Positions 1-8,491 of a DNA stretch of 23,418 nucleotides are shown here, piece by piece; within the stretch, counting starts at the first letter, position 1, and each line of letters opens with the position of its first letter. The stretch is from Gracilariopsis chorda (Eukaryota; Rhodophyta; Florideophyceae; Gracilariales; Gracilariaceae). Position numbers and translations under genes: made by a program. Location: positions 1 through 23,418 of the forward strand of contig NBIV01000767.1 in NCBI GenBank assembly GCA_003194525.1, written 5' to 3'. The notes beneath the pieces were generated by a model that saw only the letters and a program-made list of their open reading frames with translations, did not search any database and had not been told where the DNA came from.

Positions 1-326
1 AAAAAAAAAATTTTCGGAAATCACTCTTTCATATTTCTATTGTCATCCGTCCCTAGTACCGCACTTCGCTAGTTTCAAGTTTAGAGCAAGTTCTTTGCTC
101 ACTAAACGCTAGTTAGAGGGCTCGAAATGGCGCTGGCCGCGTAGTGGCCAGCGGCCCCACCCCCATGCAACCCAAATTAACTTACATATTTCCATCTCGT
201 GGATTTCAAACTTCAAATTGTCAAAGTTTGGAGCCCAACTGTTCTCTCAGCCTCACTGGGTGGCACCCACACTCTTGAACACCAAACATAAAACCTCCCT
301 TACCATCCTTACCATCCTTCTTCTCC
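1..326. other. Non-coding lead-in with short hairpin and CCACCCCCA motif
   Basis: I see no convincing gene here. The window opens with an A10 tract. Positions 131-138 (CGCTGGCC) and 146-153 (GGCCAGCG) form an 8-bp hairpin with a 7-nt loop, followed by CCACCCCCA at 157-165. The same nonamer, inverted, stands directly against the long palindrome at 7851, so this may be the other end of an element covering genes A to D. That is inference from a short match. The reading of gene A could also run on in another frame to about position 230. Confidence 0.35.
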
Positions 327-1080
327 TTATCCTCTCATTCCACGCCTCCTCTTCAACCGACTCTCACCTTCTATTCCTTCGTCGTCCTTCTCCTCCAACC
401 TCTTCCTTACAGCCCCTCGACCGGGAGTAACAGGAGTGCCTTCCCCGACAACAGCTCTCCCTTCCGCATCACACACCTTCTTCTGCATTTCCTCGATTAG
501 ATGCACAGCCCTACCAACCAGTAAAAGTTGCTTCTCCAACACCAAAACCCCCTACGCATCTCCTCGTTCTCCTTCCACAGTCTCCTCAGCTCCTCACCCA
601 CACACGCCACAACCCCATCGACATGCATTTCCGCCCACACCCCAGCCTCCCTTGCCCTCCTACGCAGCTCAGCCACAGCACCCATAGGCACCCCTTCCTC
701 TGAAGAACTCAGCACCATCCCCCCCATCTCCACCACAACCTCCTCGATACACTCATCCAAACGCTCCTTCCCCCCGCCCACGCTCCTCACCAGTTTCTTC
801 ACATCGCGGTAAAACCGACTCATTCGCCCCGCCCCACCTCCTCCTCCTCCCCGTCCTCCTCGACTTCCCTCGCCCTCACTTCCCTCCCCCCATCCCCTCC
901 CATCATCGTCCCAACCCCAAGCTCCCCGAACCCAACAACGTTCCTTCCCTTGCCCTCTTCACCATCACCCTTCCCTTCCTCCTCCTTCTTCGTCCTTGGA
1001 GGCGTCTCGGGGACCTCCCTCTTCTCCGCTTTATCCAACAACGCCAGTAGCTCCTCATCATTCACGTCTTCGCTAGACAT
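327..1080 (-). pseudogene. Gene A: acidic/coiled-coil hypothetical protein, frame-interrupted
   Basis: Three consecutive minus-strand frames abut or overlap and read as one protein of about 250 residues. The ATG at 1080 starts MSSEDVNDEELLALLDKAEK. A Lys/Glu/Gly-rich acidic stretch follows and ends near 820. The next frame (from 823) begins MSRFYRDVKKLVRSVGGG and is helical, with heptad-like Leu/Val/Glu spacing. The third frame (from about 545 down to 327) carries EKQLLLVGRAVHLIEEMQKK and ends in a basic tail near KRRRG. The frame changes at about 825 and about 535; the second lies in a GGGGGTTTTGG run. No family is recognised. The plus-strand Pro/Ser-rich frames across it are its antisense. 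It is either a fresh pseudogene or a whole gene with assembly indels. The exact C-terminus is uncertain because another frame stays open to about 230. Confidence 0.5.
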
Positions 1081-1369
1081 GGCTACTACACGCCCCACCA
1101 CAACGGCGCTCCCGTTCCTAACCCAACCACCAAGCGAGCACTCCCCAGGTACTTATCCAACCGCATTTTTTCACTCGCCCGTTTTCGCGCCATTTCCCAC
1201 CGAGTCGTGTCCCACCAATAATCTGAAACGAAAAATTTAGAACGACATTAGTTTAACACTTCCTTCAGTTTACAACTCTATCACACTAACTTAGGTATGT
1301 ACAGGTAGAACTACGAACGTGTCTAAAGAAATGGTTCAAAACGAGAACCAACAGGCCTACAGTGCTCTC

Positions 1370-2826
1370 CTAGATTCGCAACATACCTTCGAAAATGGTA
1401 CTCCAAGTCCATATCCACAGCCATACCCAAAAAAGCAGCACGAAAAAGATAGTATTCTCCACTACAGGCGCGAGTCCCCTTACCTTGTGCAAAGAAGTAT
1501 CGCTCAGGAACGTGAAAATCAAGTAGGTAAACACAACAGGAACACCCTTCCGATATAGAGCCTCATAGTAGCCACACCATCTCTAAACCCAAGCACCTTA
1601 TTCAAACCACCGTATACGGTCCTGCACACATCCAAAATCAGCCCAACACTACCTCTCTGCACATATGGGAGCTCTCTCTCATTGTTAATGCTGTCCCTAG
1701 TCACAAAAAACATCGTTAGCCGTTCAACCACATACGACATACCCCCAAACATGAAACCACCAGTGAAAAAATGCAAGAGCACCAGTCCTAAGTTCCATTC
1801 CAATCGAAATTGGCGCTTCCAAGAAGTGATAGCCAACAAAAATACAAACATTCAACGGCAAAAGACCTGCCATCGTGAATCCAAGTAGTCTGTTTCGAAT
1901 CACAGAAATCCGTGCCATTCGCTGGCTGTCCCGCAAAGGTACGTATGCCAATGAACCAAAATGCCTTCTATGCAATGCAAACACCATATCGAAGATAAAC
2001 AAATGCAAAACAGTCTCCAGAATTACCACAATCAACATCTTCGGAGACATTCGAACATCCCCTACCACATAATGCATCAAAAGCGGTTTCAATACCCCAT
2101 AAAGAGCACCAATGGCTAATGAAAACAGAAACGCATATGCGCACCAAGCCCTGAAACTGAACATATGACGAGGGCTTCTAGAAAGGTTTGGCGCATTCTC
2201 CAGATATTGTATCAAATGAGTACTCCCGTACAGCACGTGCAAAAAATTTGAATTCGTTAAGATATAATTATGTGTCGGTACTTCGTCTAGAACTCGTATA
2301 TCTCCGTCACATCCTCCAAAACACCCGCGGTGAGCAACCTTGACGCCCCTCGCACAACACCCTTCTCCGTATCCGTACTATACCGAATTTCAAGTACTTC
2401 GTCAAACCGAATCACCGTCTCATTCGGAAAATATTCAGATACGCACGAGTCCTCCGGTCACTCTCGGAAGACTGCAAATAGTAGTCGTGGTGCTTGTGGA
2501 TGTTCTCGAATGCCATGTTTGAATGTCGATCACGATTGTACCTCCTCCCCACTTGAACCAACTCTCTTCCTCGCTTATATGCACAACGTACCATCCTCCG
2601 ACTTGCTAAACCCTCCCAATTCCAAACACGCGAAGCAGTGTTTTTGAACCAGTACACGATAATGCATTCAGTGTCTACACTCCTTTTCATAAATCAAGCA
2701 CTGCTTGCACCCCACCGCATTCTGATATGAAGGAACCACTACCTTCACTATGGACACATTTGGGAACCGCAGTTTCCCTGTAGCAATGTCGTGCTTCACA
2801 TCCCTACAATCTCCTTTAATTCTCAT
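1370..2826 (-). pseudogene. Gene B: soluble Cys-rich N-terminus plus multi-pass membrane protein, frame-interrupted
   Basis: The reading starts at the ATG at 2826 (MRIKGDCRDVKHD), preceded at once by an in-frame TAA, and can be followed to the TAG at 1370-1372, about 485 codons. The N-terminal part has clustered possible zinc ligands (GCKQCLIYEKECRH), then a charged soluble stretch. From about 2165 down there are roughly six hydrophobic segments, for example LETVLHLFIFDMVFAL, LVLLHFFTGGFMFGG and FFVLLFWVWLWIW, so this is an integral membrane protein. The frame changes near 2672, 2424 (TTTT), 2290, 1835 and 1537. In each case both flanking frames look coding and no residue block seems missing. 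Stop codons of the abandoned frames (for example near 2287 and 1519) would mislead a simple ORF caller into two or three short genes. No family is recognised. It is divergent from gene C, with 244 nt between the starts. Confidence 0.5.
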
Positions 2827-3070
2827 AAATAATTACATATTCACTTTTTACATTCATATCTCATATGATTTGTCCACTATACCTTTCTTTATTCTCCCCA
2901 CCGATATACCCGCCCACCAAGTTTCTTCTTATACCTGTACCTCTCTTAATAAATATAACAGAGCTTCATCTTTCCAGACATCATCCCTTCACTATTAAAC
3001 ATCATCCAACACAAATGGCGTCATCTTTTCCACTCCCATCACCCTGTCCCTCTATTTACATCTATTCAAC

Positions 3071-3391
3071 ATGTCAGAAAGTCGCTTCCCTCCTCATCCT
3101 TATGTCGCAACAACACATCGGGAGGAGGTACCCGTCGTGATGAGAGAACTTTTGCGCCTTGTAGCTCTTCATACACGAATTCATCATAATACTCTCACCA
3201 ATGAGCACTCCATGGAAGCACTACTCAAGTACGGAAAATCCCTCACATCCCTCAAGGCCTCCTTCTCTGAGTTTCACGTTCGAAACGGTTTCTTCTACGA
3301 AATCTCAAGAAAATTGAAGGAAGCTGGAGCTAAGGACCCAGCCCCCCTCCATACAAGGCTCGTAGACGTTATCCAGTTCCATATTGTATGA
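3071..3391 (+). CDS. Gene C: small hypothetical protein (106 aa)
   Basis: This is the only uninterrupted gene in the left region. ATG at 3071 (MSESRFPPHPYV) to TGA at 3391. The composition is balanced and protein-like, with a helical, Leu-rich middle (ELLRLVALHTRIHHN) and a SLTSLKASFSEFHVRNGFFYE stretch (its first 20 residues are the clearest part). There is no signal peptide or membrane segment, and no motif that I recognise. It is divergent from gene B and convergent with gene D, whose stop lies about 130 bp downstream. An AATAAA at 3454-3459 could serve as its polyadenylation signal. The function is unknown. Confidence 0.6.
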   Translation: MSESRFPPHPYVATTHREEVPVVMRELLRLVALHTRIHHNTLTNEHSMEALLKYGKSLTSLKASFSEFHVRNGFFYEISRKLKEAGAKDPAPLHTRLVDVIQFHIV

Positions 3392-3524
3392 TAGTACTCA
3401 ATAGAAGACCCATCATGAGTATGATACTTGCTCACATCCATTTCAAAAGAAACGAATAAACACATTGCACTAATTTAAGTCAAGTTTTACAAACGTTTAT
3501 CACCATATATACTACTTATCATCA

Positions 3525-4450
3525 TTAATCACTTTCATCGTCCTCTCCTATCAGACCCTGCAATCCTTTAGGGACCATCTCTCCCTCCTCATCATCCTGT
3601 TCATAATCCCCATCAGTATTCATCTCCACGGGCTTCCATACGTAATCCTCCTCCTCATCGTCTGACTGATTGTTCCCCTCCACATCGTCCATATCAACGT
3701 CTCCATCATCAGAACTACCACCTCCCGCCTCCATCTCTTCATCTTCCTCTTCCTCCTCAAATCGAGGTGTAAATCCGACCTGTCTATGTACAGCATCCGG
3801 GAGATTGTATCCGTCAGGCACAAGATACATATGGTAGCGGAAGCAATACCCTTTCACAATCGCATCATCATACCCAGCTCCAGCGTGGAATACATCCCCT
3901 CTTCCAATAAACACAGAAAACGGCGGAATCCTCACCTTTCGCACCACCATAGAACCAGAAAGCCGTTTCACGTTCTCCCGAGTCATAGTCAGGTTATGAG
4001 ACCTCTCGCATACCCAAATCATGAACGCATCTGGCCCAGATGCCATTACGAAATAGCCCGGGTTTGCTTCCTTCTTCCTATCCGCCTCCGACAGATTCCT
4101 AAAATCAGTGTGCAACACTTGCCTAGGGCAATCCTCTCCAGTACACAATACACGACCACCAGTTTCAGGCGCATACATCGCTCCACCTTCTGAGTTTCGC
4201 TCAGTCAACCAAAGTGCTGCCGCAATCTGACCAATTCTTGCATCCAACAACGCCCTCTTCCGCACAAGCACTGCAGCGTTTTTGAGCGCCTCAATTCTAT
4301 CCACAATCCCCCTCTTCGTTGTTATAAAACGTCCCACTGCCTTTAGGAGGTTCAAAGCATCCCTCTCTCCCCCCGCATTAATGATGAGATTCCAAAACAT
4401 CCTATTCCTCTCATCCGCAAGGTCCGGTTGCGATTCAAAATCACTTCTAA
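3525..4450 (-). other. 2OG-Fe(II) oxygenase/cupin-like beta-helix at the C-terminus of gene D
   Basis: Numbering from the Met at 4400, the segment has VLHTDF with an HxD pair (H97, D99), a strand PPFSVFIGRGDVFHAGAGY with the distal His H172, and GYCFRYHMYLVPDG with R188. The order HxD...H...R is the iron and 2-oxoglutarate binding layout of double-stranded beta-helix dioxygenases, and GD-x-x-H-x-G is typical of the distal-His strand. After about residue 214 come very acidic runs (EEEEEDEEMEAGGG). The substrate cannot be told; nucleic-acid, protein or small-molecule targets are all possible. A non-catalytic cupin is the main alternative. Confidence 0.5.
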
Positions 4451-5929
4451 AAGAACTCCATCAGTTCCCCTACCACATCCTCATCCACTTTCACACCTTC
4501 TTCATCGCCGCAAGTAGCCATACCTTTCATCCGTCCCAAACTCCTCCAACACACACAGAAACCTCTCTCTGAAAGTTCCATTCTCTTCTTTGCAAAGTAC
4601 ACGCGAGCCAAATCCTCCCTCTCAAACGCAGCCATCCATAATGCTTCGTCCTCATCTGTAGGGTTTCCGGATTTCGGCATCTTCACTCCCAGCACCGGAT
4701 GCCTCGTCGTTCCCATTTCCCTGTGCATGTTACGGGATGCCCTCCAATACACAGCATGGTGCACCATCCGGAAGTCCTCCACTGACAAGCACTCAGCTCG
4801 ATGATTCTTCCTCAAGTGAATCCTCTGCATCCATGGATGCGGATGCTTCACTCCGTTCTCGTTCCCAAGCCACTCACTCGGCAACGAGTACACGAGGTCT
4901 AACCAAGACATGTCCGACCCCGTAGCCACGTCAGCTGGGCGACTTAAACCCCTCCGGAAGCTTTTCCGGATTGCTATCCTCAAACCTTCCTGCAGTCTGC
5001 TGCCCCTCCTCATTCTCTTCATCAAACTCGAATTCGTCCTTTGCTTCATCTTCACTAGACGACAGGGCAATGATATCTTCATCATTCAACCACCTCTTCA
5101 GTTCCCATCTCCCATACTGCGCAATACCTCCACTACCTCTCGCGCAATACTCGGTCTGTTCACGCCTCCTGTCTTCGTGGGGTTTCGATTCGGCCCTTTT
5201 CCGCTGCGGCCGTTTCGGCTTCTTCAGTGAATGGTTCAAAGGCTTTGGCACTATCACTGTCAAGGACCTCCGCTTTCCTTTTCTTGGAGTTCCCCACCCC
5301 GACCATCGGCGATTCTCTTTACTTCGTCTAGGCTCCAAGGTAGCCGACTTCAAGTAGTCGACTCGTAATAAACCGAGCAACTTCGGTTCAACAGATTGAT
5401 CGAGGACCGGCTCTGAATCCTGTGGCCCGTCCTCCTTCAGAGCTCTATACAACGTCCTACGTATCTCTCTCACCTTATTCTCCACCCTCGACTCCAAAGA
5501 ACTGTGTTTCCCTCTTCGTATACCACTTTCCAAGACGCGATACGATATATTTGGATACCGTCTGGTCCGAATCTCCAATCTTCATTGGTATACTCATCAC
5601 TTCCTCTACGCCTTTCTTCTTCTTCATAGTTCTACCAAGTTTCAATGCATAGGTCATACACTTTAGAAGCGCAGTGAAAGAAGTACTTTCGGAAATCTCA
5701 AACGGCCCCATCCTCACCGTAGCCGCGGACCTCACTCGCACGTGTGCCTGTAGACATTGGATAGTAAAACGAAACCTATCCGCAGACATCCGGAGCAGCA
5801 TGTCACTAGACACATGGGTAACCCCAATTTGAGGTGTTTCCTGCCATACGCCATCGAAGAACTCGAGCAACCCCGGTTCCGTGCAAACTTCAGAGCAAGA
5901 GCGGAATGTCGATTGAAATGGCGTATCCT

Positions 5930-6520
5930 TCCTTCATTTCCTTCAGTGTCACTGCTCCACAGCACCCCCGTTATTTGGCTTGGCGTCAGCTTCTGTATGT
6001 CATAACCGTCCTGCTCTACGCCATTGCGAATAAACGAAACCGTAGTGTGAATCCTATCAGCAAAAGACATCACCAGAACATTAGAACTCAAATCATTCAA
6101 CGTCTTTCCGAGCCATAACACCTCATTGAAAGTCATTCTTTGCGTGTCCTTGCGCTTCCAGAGTGTCACGTTCAACCCGGAAACAATACGAAGCCCATTT
6201 CCCACCTTCCTTCTCCAACTCCAGCAAAACAGTGATGCGATGGTAGCCGTCTACAAGAACAACAGCACAACCAGCCGCCCGTTCGCATCGATAGCCTCAC
6301 TCAGCGGTACGTCCTCCGCTAGGGCAACTGCAATAGACCCAAGCGAAGGAAGCCATCCGAATTTTCGCAGTTTGTTCGACGTCTCTCGAAGGTGCTTCTC
6401 ATTCTTTGACCGTACCATGTTCTTCGGAAATCGAATCATGTGTACGTCAATGACACAATCATGTTGCTCATAGTCGTCATGATTGATGTTCAAAACACCT
6501 AAGGTTCTGTCCACCGCTTC
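5930..6520 (-). other. ParB-like domain within gene D
   Basis: The segment runs from DVHMIRFPKNMVRSKNEKHL through LRKFGWLPSLGSIAVA to VDGYHRITVLLELEK and LNVTLWKRKDTQRMTFNEV. This follows the ParB/sulfiredoxin-type order: an N-terminal strand, a helix with G-x-x-P, and the signature G-x-HR preceded by Val-Asp. VDGYHR lies in a frame used for only about 45 nt (about 6253-6208). The frames before and after it are the same one, so two compensating indels sit in this core. In known families such domains bind nucleotides and DNA or act as nucleases; here the role is unknown. Confidence 0.5.
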
Positions 6521-7850
6521 TGAACCAACTACATCCCCCTCATCATACAAAACCCTCTCCTCTGGGGTGAGGTCCTTCTTGGACTGTCGCGGCACCTCTA
6601 TGACGTCATCATCAGAGTCTTCCACGCTTACCACCTCTTTCGCTTCCTCTTGTGCCTCAGGAATAATGAGGGGAGCAGACACCTCTTCACGTTCAGTTTC
6701 CTGCGGTTTTCTAACTCCTCTGCTAGCAGGTCGCGGTGTCACATCTCCCTTTCCACGGCCACGGCCTCTCGTTCCTGAGCTTCCTCTTGGAAAGGGTTCT
6801 ATATCGGCAGGACCTGAGGCCGCTTCACCACTCTCAAATCCTTTTAACTGGTGCTCTACTCGTCAAAATGCTTGACGGCGTACCAGAGGCAGTTGAAACG
6901 AGCCTCCTACGTGTACCAGGTACCCTCGGAGTCGCCAGCGGCTTCTTCTGTTTGGTCGCGGGGGGGTTCTTTTGCTTCGAAAGGGTCTTCGGAGTGGCCA
7001 GGGGCTTCTTTGGCTTCATAGGAGTCGTTGCAGTACTAGCACTAGTGCTTGGCTGCGCAGCCTTCACATTTATTGCTGACTGCGGTGGAACCGACTCACC
7101 CCCCTCTCCCACTTCCTCCCTACTGCTCATCATTGCAGTGTCCCACGCATACAGCCCTGCAGACACCATCTCCTTCAGAGTAGCGGGCGGTTCCTCAGGA
7201 CCTCCAAATACGTACGGATACCTTTCATCTCCATGTGACGATATATTAGCCTTCCATATCACTACCAAATCCTGTCCCTCTTTCTGGTAAGACGACAACG
7301 GATGGCGATGCAGAGATCGGCAGAGTCCTGTTCCAGGCCCAGATCCACCCGCTACGTCCATACCCCGCAATTGTGCTTTGCCAACCTTCACCTTTTCATC
7401 GCTATTACCGATTCGCACAAACAAATTGACAGACGCCCCACCATGGAGCTCTCTGTTTGCATCGCGTTGAGCGGGCGGAGGCGTGGAAAGGTTGGAAGCT
7501 CTGGAGCTGCCCATGCTTTTCGCTTTTCCTCGCGTATTCGGCATTTCTATGTCAGGCCTTCGCAGCGAAGCGGATTTCCTGGGACAATGCTTCTTCGTCT
7601 TCGTAGAACTCTTATTCCGGCCGAGAACCACACTGCAATCTTGAAGCGTTCGCGTGATCAAGTTGTCGTGGCACCCAGTCGCGTAAGATGCTCTCGTGAT
7701 CACGTCTGCTCGGTTCAGGCGACGTGAGCATCTATACTTTTGAAATACATGGTATTGAAGACGTTTCCTGACAACCATTAAGTTCATTTAGGCGGCGCTG
7801 CAATGCACCTGTAATGATTTTGCATTGGTATTCGAAGTTTGTTTTTGGGG

Positions 7851-7934
7851 GTGGAGGTCCGTGGACCGGAGTGTCGTGGCGCTTCATCAGGCGCCTGATG
7901 AAGCGCCACGACACTCCGGTCCACGGACCTCCAC
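7851..7934. repeat. 84-bp perfect palindrome
   Basis: GTGGAGGTCCGTGGACCGGA and so on reads identically on both strands over 2 x 42 bp with no spacer, centred on AGGC|GCCT at 7892/7893. TGGGGGTGG at 7846-7854 overlaps its left edge. A perfect 84-bp palindrome would extrude as a cruciform and is rarely stable, so it is probably recent or kept by function, such as a transposon or linear-element end. Confidence 0.95.
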
Positions 7935-7944
7935 CACGTGGCGG

Positions 7945-8083
7945 CCAGCAGTTCCGAAAATCAAAAAATTAGTTTAAAATTAGTGTCTGGAATGAACGGA
8001 CATCTGCGGTACGACCTAGTAGGTCATGGGCGGAAGATGCATGGTTTATTTTACACTAATTTTTTGATTTTCTGAACAGCTGG
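7945..8083. mobile_element. 139-bp MITE between the palindromes
   Basis: The terminal inverted repeats are about 30 bp: left 7946-7975 (CAGCAGTTCCGAAAATCAAA...) and right 8053-8082 (reverse complement CAGCTGTTCAGAAAATCAAA...), matching at about 26 of 30 positions. GTGGCG lies immediately outside both ends (7938-7943 and 8084-8089), consistent with a 6-7 bp target-site duplication. There is no coding capacity. It is AT-rich, unlike the GC-rich palindromes around it. Confidence 0.75.
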
Positions 8084-8090
8084 GTGGCGA

Positions 8091-8166
8091 AGGTCCGTGG
8101 ACCGGAGTGTCGTGGCGCTTCATCAGGCGCCTGATGAAGCGCCACGACACTCCGGTCCACGGACCT
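8091..8166. repeat. 76-bp perfect palindrome, second copy
   Basis: AGGTCCGTGGACCGGAGTGT and so on is a 2 x 38 bp palindrome identical in sequence to the inner 76 bp of the palindrome at 7851-7934. It is followed by CCACCCCCCCT (8167-8177), the mirror arrangement of TGGGGGTGG beside the first copy. The pair therefore lies back to back about the MITE. Confidence 0.95.
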
Positions 8167-8491
8167 CCACCCCCCCTAGCAGTTCAACATCAGCATAGTT
8201 TCTCGCAATGATCTTCTGACCGCCGCGCTCCTTCATGCAATCGGTGTCGATGCGCAGATATTCTCTCCTATCATCGCAGTGCAACCACGCCGGCTCACAA
8301 GCATTACAACGATTCCGAAAACCCGCCAATCTTCATCCGCGTGATTGCAACTTTTGGTCATTGACGACCACCGAAAAAACACGGTAACCACTTTCTCTTT
8401 GCTCCGCGACCGCTCCGAACGTGTGGAGTATCGCGTTCCTCCCCCACGTCCGTTCATTTTCAAACTAGCTGCATAGCCATCGAGGTATATC
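8167..8491. promoter_or_regulatory. Upstream region of the methyltransferase-SET gene, with a possible minus-strand gene remnant
   Basis: This 325-bp stretch lies between the second palindrome and the ATG at 8492 and must hold the promoter and 5' leader. No TATA box or other core element is certain. On the minus strand from 8329 to about 8180 a short open frame (RNRCNACEPAWLHCDDRR, then GGQKIIARNYADVELLGG) looks protein-like, with CxxC, and stops being sensible exactly where it enters the palindrome. It may be a truncated gene end cut by insertion of the palindrome. Confidence in the remnant is low. Confidence 0.3.

Larger units (their letters stand above)
3525..7544 (-). pseudogene. Gene D: ParB-like domain fused to a 2OG-Fe(II) oxygenase-like beta-helix (frame-interrupted)
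   Basis: A chain of overlapping minus-strand frames reads as one protein of about 1,340 residues from ATG 7544 (MPNTRGKAKSMGSSRAS) to the stop at 3525. In order it has: a Lys/Pro/Ala-rich basic N-terminus with repeats (KKPLATPK, KKPLATPR; about 7070-6900), suggesting nucleic-acid binding; an acidic linker (about 6600); a ParB-like domain (about 6520-5930) with RFPKNMVR, LRKFGWLPS and VDGYHRITVLLELEK; a mixed charged middle (5900-4450); and a C-terminal beta-helix (4400-3780) followed by a strongly acidic tail. The frame changes near 6850, 6253, 6208, 5925, 5490, 4945 and 4450, several in short homopolymers. I saw no nonsense codon outside these shifts. It is divergent from the methyltransferase-SET gene across the palindromes. 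Separate small genes remain possible, but the frames join with no missing sequence. Confidence 0.55.

Noticed and set aside
218..1240. Plus-strand Pro/Ser/Thr-rich open frames
   Set aside because: They are the antisense of the acidic/coiled-coil gene A. Their composition is a low-complexity mirror of Glu/Arg/Gly codons and there is no motif.
1319..1558. 79-codon plus-strand frame
   Set aside because: It overlaps the hydrophobic 3' part of membrane gene B on the other strand, begins at GTG and shows no features of its own.
3525..7544. Spliceosomal introns as the cause of the frame changes in gene D
   Set aside because: Adjacent frames overlap or abut with no extra sequence, and no plausible GT...AG interval of intron size separates them.
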